From an uncultured Oscillospiraceae bacterium (GTDB lineage Bacteria > Bacillota > Clostridia > Oscillospirales > Oscillospiraceae): DNA of 64,000 bases. Location of the stretch: NCBI GenBank assembly GCA_900754965.1, contig CAAEEO010000007.1, forward strand, positions 1 to 64,000, written 5' to 3'. Positions 57,574 to 64,000 of this stretch are shown here, in pieces. The position numbers and the translations under genes are program-made. The notes under the pieces were generated by a model that was not told the origin of the DNA, did not search any database, and saw only the letters and a list, made by a program, of their open reading frames with translations. Each line of letters starts with the position of its first letter. The stretch's first letter is position 1.

Positions 57574-58691
57574 TACTGTTCAGCCTCCTTTCCCTTCGCA
57601 GCCTCTTGCGGCTCTTTTTTCTGTCTCTTCAAATACTTCACATAGCTAAAGATCGTGGAAATTGCAATGAAGAACACCACCGTTCCCACGATAATGTCCA
57701 CCACCTGGGTCGGCGCTCCCACCAGGTTCAGCTTGCCGCCGCCGTAAGTCAGCGCGCCGTAGAACAGGCCTGCCAGGAACACGCCAATGGGGTTGGACAC
57801 ACCAATCAGCGCCACCACGATGCCTGCAAAACCGAATCCTTCCTGAGAGGTAAAGATACTGATACGGCCGCCCATACCCAGCAGCTGCAGTGCGCCGCCG
57901 ATACCGGCCAGTGCGCCGGAGATGCCCAGTGCAGTCAGGATAGACCGTTTCACATTGATGCCGCCATATTCCGCAGCAGACTTGTTAAAGCCCACCGCCT
58001 TGAGCTGATAACCCAAAGTGGTTTTTTCGATCAGGAAATAGACCAGAATCGTCAGTGCAATGGCCACCAAAATGCCCCAGTTAGCAGTAGGACACAGCCC
58101 CAAATTGTCGATCAGATCTTTGGACAGCAGCGTCCGGGCATTGGCCGAAACGTTGCGGGTAGCCTCTGCGGAACCTTCATTGTGGATTGCAGGGAATCCG
58201 GCAATATAGTTGCTCAGGTAAAATGCGATCCAGTTGAACATGATCATGGACAGCACTTCGTTGATGCCCCACTTGGTTTTCAGGAATCCCACGATAATGC
58301 CCCACACAGCGCCGGCCACAGCCGCCGCCAGGAAACACAGGGGGATCAGCACAATGCTGGGCAGCTCCCCAAACAGAATGCCGACCACACAGGCCGCCAT
58401 GGCGCCCACCACGAACTGACCTTCCGCGCCGATGTTGAACACGCCTGTCCGGAACGAAAATGCCACAGACAGACCCACCACGATATACGGCGTAGCATAT
58501 ACAATACAATAAGAAAAGCTTTTTGCGCCGGAAAATACGCTCTTGAGCAGCATTCCATAGGCGTCCGCCACGGAAATGCCCATGACCATCAGGAAAATCG
58601 CACCCACGATGAATCCGATGATGATAGACAGCACCGTGTGGATCAGCTTACTCTCGGCAAAAAACTCCAGGAGTGTTTTCTTTTTATCCAT
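57573..58691 (-). CDS. ABC transporter permease, nucleoside type (NupP/YufP-like)
   Basis: A 372-residue permease with about ten helices and a longer N-terminus than its partner. GAKSFSYCIVYATPYIVVGL, FRTGVFNIGAEGQFVVGA and WGINEVLSMIMFNWIAFYLS are the NupP-type motifs. It starts 8 bases before the ATPase gene ends, behind AGGAGGAAAACG. Together with its partner, the ATPase and a BMP lipoprotein it would import purine or other nucleosides. Confidence 0.92.
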   Translation of the reverse strand: MDKKKTLLEFFAESKLIHTVLSIIIGFIVGAIFLMVMGISVADAYGMLLKSVFSGAKSFSYCIVYATPYIVVGLSVAFSFRTGVFNIGAEGQFVVGAMAACVVGILFGELPSIVLIPLCFLAAAVAGAVWGIIVGFLKTKWGINEVLSMIMFNWIAFYLSNYIAGFPAIHNEGSAEATRNVSANARTLLSKDLIDNLGLCPTANWGILVAIALTILVYFLIEKTTLGYQLKAVGFNKSAAEYGGINVKRSILTALGISGALAGIGGALQLLGMGGRISIFTSQEGFGFAGIVVALIGVSNPIGVFLAGLFYGALTYGGGKLNLVGAPTQVVDIIVGTVVFFIAISTIFSYVKYLKRQKKEPQEAAKGKEAEQ

Positions 58692-60225
58692 TTCGTTTTC
58701 CTCCTGCCATCATCAGACCCAGCTCATTTTCGTCTGCGTTTTTGCCTTCCACTTCGCTGACGATTTTACCCGCATAGATCACGTCGATCCGGTCGGACAG
58801 GCTCATGATTTCGTCCAGCTCAAAGGAGACGAGCAAAACGGCCTTCCCCTTGTTCCGCTGCTCCACAATGTACTGATGCACATATTCGATGGCGCCCACG
58901 TCCAGACCGCGGGTGGGGTTGACTGCAATCAGCAAATCCTTGTCATTTTCCACCTCACGGGCAATGATGACCTTCTGCTGGTTACCACCGGACAGCGTCC
59001 CCGCCGGACGATTCTCACAGCCCCGGGGCCGAATGTCATATTTTTCAATGGCATCCTTGGTAAATTTCCGAATCTCATCCCGCTTGATGATTCCTTTCCG
59101 GGAATAGGGTTCTTCCCGGAAGTTCTGGAGCACCATATTCTCTTCCACGGAGAAGTCCAGCACCAAACCGTGTTTCTGCCGGTCAGCCGGAATACTGGAC
59201 ACCCCGTTCAGGAATCCAAATCTGGGCGGCTTGTTGAAAATGTCCACACCGTTGACCCGGACCTCGCCCTTGGTGGCCTTCCGCAGTCCGGTGATGATCT
59301 CCACCAATTCCGTTTGTCCATTGCCGTCAATACCTGCAATGCCCACGATTTCGCCTTTACGGACTGTCAGATCCAGACCCCGAAGGATCTCCACATCCCG
59401 ATAGTCCACACCGTGCAGGTCTTTCACTTCCAGCACTACATCGCCGGGTGTCTGCTCCGGTTTTTCCACCGCAAAGGTCACCTGCCGGCCCACCATCATA
59501 CTGGCCAGTTCATCTTCCGTCACGGTCTCCACATCCACAGTGTCAATGTACTTGCCCATACGGATGATCGTGCAGTAGTCCGCAGACTCTTTGATTTCCT
59601 TCAGTTTATGGGTGATCAGGATGATGCTCTTCCCGTCCGCCGTCAAATTGTGCATGATCTGGATCAGTTCCACGATTTCCTGCGGCGTCAGCGATGCCGT
59701 CGGCTCGTCCAAAATCAGCACATCCGCACCGCGGTACAGCGCCTTCAGAATCTCCACACGCTGCTGCATACCCACAGAAATATCCTCGATCTTTGCGTCC
59801 GGATCAATGGACAGTCCATACTTTTCAGAGATTTCCACCACATTCTTCCGGGCAGTCTCCATATCCAGGACGATTCCCTTCCGGGGTTCTGTGCCCAGCA
59901 CAATGTTTTCGGTCACCGTGAACGGCTGCACCAGCATAAAGTGCTGATGCACCATGCCGATTCCCACATCAATGGCGTCCCGGGGATTGTTCATCTCCAT
60001 TTTCTTGCCGTTGATCAGGATTTCTCCGGAAGTAGGCTTGTACAAACCGTACAGCTGATTCATCAGTGTGGATTTTCCGGCGCCGTTTTCACCCAGGATC
60101 GCATGGATCTCACCCTTGTGGATCGTCAGATTGATCCCATCATTGGCCGTAAAATCTCCAAACTTTTTGACAATATTCCGCATCTCAACCACCTTGGTAT
60201 TGAGATCCACATATTCTTTTGCCAA
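58684..60225 (-). CDS. ABC transporter ATP-binding protein, nucleoside/sugar type (NupO/YufO-like)
   Basis: A 513-residue tandem ATPase. Start TTG at 60225 is preferred, as AAGGAGGG lies 8 bases before it; an ATG at 60243 precedes that site. First domain: Walker A GENGAGKSTL, VGMQQRVEILKAL, Walker B VLILDEPTASLT. Second domain: degenerate Walker A GIDGNGQTEL, LSGGNQQKVIIARE and NPTRGLDVGA. This is the double-ATPase form of the sugar/nucleoside importers. It lies between the glycyl-radical genes and the permeases. Confidence 0.93.
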   Translation of the reverse strand: MAKEYVDLNTKVVEMRNIVKKFGDFTANDGINLTIHKGEIHAILGENGAGKSTLMNQLYGLYKPTSGEILINGKKMEMNNPRDAIDVGIGMVHQHFMLVQPFTVTENIVLGTEPRKGIVLDMETARKNVVEISEKYGLSIDPDAKIEDISVGMQQRVEILKALYRGADVLILDEPTASLTPQEIVELIQIMHNLTADGKSIILITHKLKEIKESADYCTIIRMGKYIDTVDVETVTEDELASMMVGRQVTFAVEKPEQTPGDVVLEVKDLHGVDYRDVEILRGLDLTVRKGEIVGIAGIDGNGQTELVEIITGLRKATKGEVRVNGVDIFNKPPRFGFLNGVSSIPADRQKHGLVLDFSVEENMVLQNFREEPYSRKGIIKRDEIRKFTKDAIEKYDIRPRGCENRPAGTLSGGNQQKVIIAREVENDKDLLIAVNPTRGLDVGAIEYVHQYIVEQRNKGKAVLLVSFELDEIMSLSDRIDVIYAGKIVSEVEGKNADENELGLMMAGGKRNG

Positions 60226-60332
60226 ATGTATACCCTCCTTCAAGCCGAAATCTCCCGGCTTTTTCAGATGTTTGAGATGCTGGGGCAGTCCTCTCTGTCT
60301 GCCACGCGCCCGCCGCAGGCGGAGGTGCGGAC

Positions 60333-60356
60333 TCCCCCGGCATAAAAACCGGGGGA
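60333..60356 (-). terminator. Hairpin in the gap between yjjW and the transporter genes
   Basis: A perfect 8-bp stem TCCCCCGG/CCGGGGGA (60333-60340, 60349-60356) just after the yjjW stop, without a clear T-run on the minus strand. The remaining 135-base gap (60226-60361) has GC-rich sequence with no gene. It may weaken, not stop, readthrough into the ABC genes. Confidence 0.5.
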
Positions 60357-60361
60357 CTCCA

Positions 60362-61201
60362 TCAAATAATTACGACATCCGTCAGACCGTATCCCCGGGC
60401 CACAGCAGCCAGTTCCTGTAACTGACTCTGCGTGGGCGGGACCAGTCCCTTATACGTTTCCCGGACTCCCATAGGCCGGTAACAAATCACTTTGTACCGT
60501 GTATCCAGGCACCCGTTATCCACCAGCACCTGACACACATTCCGCACCGTCCGCTCACAATCGAACAGTTCCGGCACGATCACCGTCCGCACTTCCGGCA
60601 GCTTTCCGTTGGCCGCCAGCCAGTGCAGATTTTTCAACACCATTTCGTTGTCCTGCCCGGTCACCCGCCGGTGTTCCTCAGGAGTCCAAGCTTTGATATC
60701 CAACATCACCCCATCGGTCACGGCCATCAGCTCCGGGTCAGAGCCAAACTCATAACTGCCGTTAGAATCCAGCAGGGTATGCAGTCCCCTGGCCTTTGCA
60801 AGGGTCAGCAATTCCACCAGGAAATCCCGCCACCGGGTACATTCTCCTCCGGAGACCGTGATTCCCCGAATAAAGGGCATATTTTTTTCCACTTCCATCA
60901 TCACCCGTTCCGGCGTCATCTCCCTGGTTCGTGGGGAGGCGCCGTGGGGACAGTGGTGAAAACATTCATCACACAGCACGCATTTGGTAATATCGTACCG
61001 CACCCGACCGTCCACCATGGTCAATGCCCCGGGTTTGCAATAGGGCACACAAGTCCCGCAGTGGATGCAGGTATGGATGGTCTCCGGATTGTGGCAATAC
61101 TGGCAGTTAAAGCCGCAGCCCTGCAAAAAGATTGCCGTTCGGTTCCCCGGGCCATCTACGCTGCTGAACGGGATGATTTTATTGACTGTTGCCGTTGTCA
61201 T
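60362..61201 (-). CDS. yjjW: YjjW family glycyl-radical enzyme activase
   Basis: A 279-residue radical SAM protein. The cluster motif CGFNCQYC lies at about 29-36, followed by two ferredoxin-like 4Fe-4S sites (CIHCGTCVPYCKPGA; CVLCDECFHHCPHGA), as in activases of the PflA/YjjW type. GGECTRWRDFLVELL marks the SAM site. It abstracts hydrogen from the C-terminal glycine of its partner enzyme, encoded 3 bases upstream (YjjI). Confidence 0.9.
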   Translation of the reverse strand: MTTATVNKIIPFSSVDGPGNRTAIFLQGCGFNCQYCHNPETIHTCIHCGTCVPYCKPGALTMVDGRVRYDITKCVLCDECFHHCPHGASPRTREMTPERVMMEVEKNMPFIRGITVSGGECTRWRDFLVELLTLAKARGLHTLLDSNGSYEFGSDPELMAVTDGVMLDIKAWTPEEHRRVTGQDNEMVLKNLHWLAANGKLPEVRTVIVPELFDCERTVRNVCQVLVDNGCLDTRYKVICYRPMGVRETYKGLVPPTQSQLQELAAVARGYGLTDVVII

Positions 61202-61204
61202 GAT

Positions 61205-62749
61205 TTACCGCACCCGGCGATCCAGGATCTTTCCTTTCTTGGCGGAGCCAAGACCCAGTCCGGTGGTATTCTGACGCACATTTTCGCCGGCATCCAGTTT
61301 TTCCATCTCACTGCGTTTCACCAGATAACCCGTAACACGGATCACATCGCTGTCGCTGGAGTAGAAAGACAGATAGCGAATATCCACGCCCATACCGCCG
61401 CGGATCACATCCAGGACGAACTGGGGATTTTTATGCACCGTCAGATCCACGGGGAAGATATCGCCCGTGCCGGAGGGGAAGTAGTGGTGGAAGAGTTTGA
61501 TCACATTCAGATGATCCACCAACTCATCCGGCTCCTCGCCGATGGGGATTCGTGTGCCGGGAGAGCAATCCATATCGTCTGCCAGACCCACCTGTGCATG
61601 GAGCAGGAAGTGTCCGCCGCTGCACTCGCAGTAGGGGTTGAAGTGGTTGTTGTTGAAGTCCTGGATGATCTCCATGATCTCCACGCCCAGCTGATTGGCC
61701 CGGTCGCTATGTCCGAACCGCTCGTGGCAGCCTTCCTTCTCCAGCAGGGTGTTCACACACTCTGCCATACCCACCATACCGAACATGGCGGTGAAGTTTT
61801 CCCGTTTCACAAAGCCTTCCTTGACCAGGAAACTGTCTTTGAACCATCCGCTATCCTCTACCAGGAACCGGATACGCTCATCCATGTACCGCGCCATAAT
61901 GTCGCAGACATAGGGCAGCTGATTGGTCTTGAAGTCCTCAATGTTTTTCGCGCGTTTTGCGATGTTGGCCAGGATCAAACGGCTCAGGGTGTACGCACCG
62001 CCGGCCTTATGCAGACCATTGTAGCAGCTGGCAATGCAGTAGTCGTCCCCCAGTTCCGAACGGAACATGGTGTCGTTTGCAAAACTGGGCTTTGCAGAGT
62101 GCAGTGCGCAGTCGATGCCGGCCAGGACAAATTCGTCCGGAGTATCCTTTGCCACCCGCATGGTGAGGTTGGGCACGGCATTCTCCAGCTCTGCCTCCAC
62201 CTGCATCAGCAGATAACCCATCCGGGTCGCCTTCGGGCCAACGTTCGCATGACAGAAAGAGTCCAGAATGGTCCGGTCGACCATGGTCAGCCACAGCCGC
62301 AGCGCCTTCTTGACTTCCTCGTCACTCAAATCGGTGATGTATGGATCCAGCAGCATATCCAGGTCACCGATATACACAGGGTAATTGGTGATACTGGGAA
62401 TGTTGTGATACATGATCATCAAATTGTTCAATGCCTCTGCAAAATCTTTTGCCGGGCCAAGCTGCAGGAACTCGCTGCCTTCCTTCAAAAACTTCTCAAA
62501 ATCGATGCAGATGTACCGGGGGCGGTACGGTGCGTCGCCTTCGCCCAGATTGCAGATACACTGCTCCGGGAACTCGCAACGCATCAGTTCATCCAAACCT
62601 TCCGGTTCGTCCAGCACTGTCAGGAAGTTTTCCGCATTTCGTGCCAAATAGGTCACTTTCTGCTCATGGGTGTAGGTGGGTTCTGTCAGCGTCTGATAGA
62701 TCTCATCCCGTTTTGCTTCTATCATTTCCGGTGTTAACACACGTTTCAT
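61205..62749 (-). CDS. yjjI: YjjI family glycyl-radical enzyme
   Basis: A 514-residue protein, start 62749 behind AGGAGGCGCATT. It resembles E. coli YjjI (about 516 residues), a short glycyl-radical enzyme with unknown reaction. The C-terminal radical glycine lies in DSDVIRVTGYLVKRSEMEKL, near residue 480; possible catalytic cysteines occur in YCECSGGH and DYCIASCYNG. In E. coli yjjI-yjjW sit beside the deo nucleoside-catabolism genes; here they sit in a nucleoside-importer operon, which makes a role in nucleoside or deoxysugar degradation plausible. Confidence 0.88.
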   Translation of the reverse strand: MKRVLTPEMIEAKRDEIYQTLTEPTYTHEQKVTYLARNAENFLTVLDEPEGLDELMRCEFPEQCICNLGEGDAPYRPRYICIDFEKFLKEGSEFLQLGPAKDFAEALNNLMIMYHNIPSITNYPVYIGDLDMLLDPYITDLSDEEVKKALRLWLTMVDRTILDSFCHANVGPKATRMGYLLMQVEAELENAVPNLTMRVAKDTPDEFVLAGIDCALHSAKPSFANDTMFRSELGDDYCIASCYNGLHKAGGAYTLSRLILANIAKRAKNIEDFKTNQLPYVCDIMARYMDERIRFLVEDSGWFKDSFLVKEGFVKRENFTAMFGMVGMAECVNTLLEKEGCHERFGHSDRANQLGVEIMEIIQDFNNNHFNPYCECSGGHFLLHAQVGLADDMDCSPGTRIPIGEEPDELVDHLNVIKLFHHYFPSGTGDIFPVDLTVHKNPQFVLDVIRGGMGVDIRYLSFYSSDSDVIRVTGYLVKRSEMEKLDAGENVRQNTTGLGLGSAKKGKILDRRVR

Positions 62750-62833
62750 AATGCGCCTCCTGATGTCATAGATATGTAACATATTCTATCATAGTTCTAC
62801 TCGTTTTTCTACCGTTTTTTCCGGACAAATACA

Positions 62834-62866
62834 AAAAACGTGCCACAAAAAATGTGACACGTTTTT
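62834..62866. terminator. Terminator/attenuator between the BMP lipoprotein and yjjI
   Basis: A 13-bp stem with one mismatch (62834-62846, 62854-62866), 7-base loop, A-run left and TTTTT right, 12 bases after the lipoprotein stop. It could reduce readthrough so that the binding protein is made in excess of the downstream enzymes. Confidence 0.75.
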
Positions 62867-62878
62867 ATGTATTTTGAA

Positions 62879-63943
62879 TTATGCAGCTGCCTCAGCCAGA
62901 ACGAAGTCGGGGCACTCTTCCACAGTGGTGGGAACCACGATCTCGCCGGAGAGGATCTTCTCTTTTGCCTCAGCAACAGCAGCAATGACTTCCTCAGTCA
63001 GCAGATCCTGGGTAGGAGCGATATCCACGCCGCCGTTCTCCAGGCTGTACTGATGCACACCGCCGGTGAACTCGCCGTTCAGCACTGCCAGGGAGATATC
63101 CTGAGAGGCAATGTCAACGCGCTTCATAGCGGAGGTGATCACGGTCTCGGGAGCCAGGTAAGCCTGGTCGGAGTCCACGCCGATGGCGTAGATGCCGTTG
63201 TCAGCGCATGCGGAGATGACACCAGCGCCGGTGCCGCCTGCTGCGTGGTAGATCACGTCAGCGCCCTTGGTGACCATGTCAGTAGCTGCTGCAGCGCCTG
63301 CAGCGGAATCAGCAAAGCTGTTAGCATTGTACTGCTGGATGGTAGCATCGGGGTTCACGGACTTCACGCCGCTGACATAGCCAATGCCGAACAGGTTCAT
63401 GTTGGGGGAAACCATGCCCTGGACGTAACCAACGTTGTTGGTCTTGGTCATCATACCAGCGACCACGCCCACCAGGTAAGAAGCCTGCTCCTGAGAGAAC
63501 ATCAGGCAAGCCACGTTCTCCAGATCAGCGTTGGTTGCGTCATCAATGATGGCAAACTTCTGATCGGGGTTAGCCTCAGCAGCCTCACGGGTAGCGTCAG
63601 CCAGCATGTAGCCCACGCAGATGATCAGGTCGTACTCGTCGTCCAGGAAAGTCTGGATGTTTGCGGAGTAGTCAGCATCGGTTGCGCTCTCCAGGTACTG
63701 CACTTCGATACTCTCGTTCTCAGCAGCCAGAGCCTCCAGGCCTGCCCATGCAGACTGGTTGAAGGACTGGTCGTTGATGCCGCCCACGTCGGTGACCATA
63801 CCAACTTTGATGGTGGTAGCAGTCTCATTGCCCTGAGTCTCGGGAGTTGCAGTGGGATCGGGGTCCTTGTCTCCGCCGCAAGCAGCCAGAGTAAAGACCA
63901 TCGCCAGAGCAAGAATCAGTGCGAGAATCTTTTTCATGTTCAT
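62879..63943 (-). CDS. BMP family nucleoside-binding lipoprotein
   Basis: A 354-residue substrate-binding lipoprotein (PnrA/TmpC/Med type). Start 63943 is chosen because AGGAGG ends 9 bases upstream; ATGs at 63952 and 63937 are poorly spaced. Lipobox FTLAAC (Cys about 19-22), Thr/Asp-rich linker, then KVGMVTDVGGINDQSFNQSA, the signature N-terminus of BMP proteins, and DVIYHAAGGTGAGVISACAD. It delivers nucleosides to the ABC importer encoded downstream. Codon use is strongly biased (abundant GCT/ATC), pointing to high expression. Only 57 bases upstream are visible. Confidence 0.94.
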   Translation of the reverse strand: MNMKKILALILALAMVFTLAACGGDKDPDPTATPETQGNETATTIKVGMVTDVGGINDQSFNQSAWAGLEALAAENESIEVQYLESATDADYSANIQTFLDDEYDLIICVGYMLADATREAAEANPDQKFAIIDDATNADLENVACLMFSQEQASYLVGVVAGMMTKTNNVGYVQGMVSPNMNLFGIGYVSGVKSVNPDATIQQYNANSFADSAAGAAAATDMVTKGADVIYHAAGGTGAGVISACADNGIYAIGVDSDQAYLAPETVITSAMKRVDIASQDISLAVLNGEFTGGVHQYSLENGGVDIAPTQDLLTEEVIAAVAEAKEKILSGEIVVPTTVEECPDFVLAEAAA

Positions 63944-64000
63944 GTTGTTCATCCTCCTAAAATTTTTACCCACCGTCTATTCGACGACAGATATCTTTGA

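Noticed and set aside
58576..62737. Plus-strand frames of about 590 and 700 codons opposite the ABC ATPase and yjjI/yjjW
   Set aside because: Antisense noise; no recognisable motif and no initiation signals.
63944..64000. Possible purine riboswitch before the BMP lipoprotein
   Set aside because: Only 57 bases are visible; they do not contain the conserved purine aptamer loops, and the rest lies outside the window.
1..64000. CRISPR arrays, tRNA or rRNA genes, insertion sequences
   Set aside because: No regularly spaced repeats, tRNA-like T-loop sequence in intergenic space, rRNA sequence or transposase motifs were seen.

Overview
The window looks like a chromosomal segment of a spore-forming, anaerobic, low-GC-lineage (Clostridia) gut bacterium, most likely of the Oscillospiraceae/Ruminococcaceae. 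The signs are a spoIIR gene, an Lrp/NiaR/CarD regulator set, glycyl-radical chemistry (YjjI/YjjW), secreted proteins with Pro-Thr-rich linkers and copper-amine-oxidase-type stalk domains, GC-rich codon use and strong AGGAGG ribosome binding sites. I see no rRNA, tRNA, CRISPR array, transposase or integrase. The family placement is inference from gene content.

Region by region. (1) 1-5.4 kb: the edge of a small membrane-protein gene of prophage type, a secreted stalk-domain protein, then a cell-envelope acylation cassette (DUF4358-like lipoprotein, MBOAT acyltransferase, DHHW-family partner) and an ECF transporter S component. (2) 5.4-18.4 kb: metabolism and regulation: amidohydrolase, split transketolase, nicotinate phosphoribosyltransferase with a NiaR-type repressor, CarD, Lrp/AsnC, a metallo-hydrolase, a VanY-type carboxypeptidase, a PHP phosphoesterase, HemZ, a uridine-kinase-type P-loop kinase and an MgtC-type membrane protein. 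(3) 18.4-27.6 kb: a short hypothetical gene, SpoIIR with a good sigma-F-like promoter, IspE, phosphoglycerate mutase, an SLH-anchored HtrA-like protease, a ribbon-helix-helix protein upstream of ClpB, and a DUF445 protein. (4) 27.8-39.1 kb: a secreted choloylglycine-hydrolase-family enzyme with C-terminal stalk domains, a MATE pump, then a housekeeping run: Nudix, HflX, YigZ, dGTPase, DnaG, RpoD, a tiny membrane protein and an AI-2E-family exporter.

(5) 39.2-51.8 kb, all on the minus strand: a compact block of 20 phage-derived genes. It encodes a small-terminase-like protein, large terminase, portal, head protease, decoration protein, capsid, three connectors, contractile tail sheath and tube, two very small genes where a chaperone and a tape measure should be, then LysM protein, hub, spike, gp25-like, J-like and XkdU-like baseplate proteins and an XhlA-like protein. 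There is no integrase, repressor, replication, tail-fibre or endolysin gene. It resembles a PBSX-like or gene-transfer-agent-like domesticated particle with an unusually short tail module, and is the strongest candidate for an undescribed system here. Two consecutive terminators separate it from the gene upstream.

(6) 52-56.5 kb, minus strand: two tandemly duplicated sigma factor/anti-sigma modules, each preceded by a near-identical 95-bp repeat, followed by an AT-rich secreted protein of unknown function and two related lipoproteins; this looks like an envelope-stress or accessory locus. (7) 56.6-64 kb, minus strand: a BMP-family lipoprotein, the glycyl-radical enzyme YjjI with its activase YjjW, and a three-gene nucleoside-type ABC transporter, suggesting uptake of nucleosides coupled to an anaerobic radical step.
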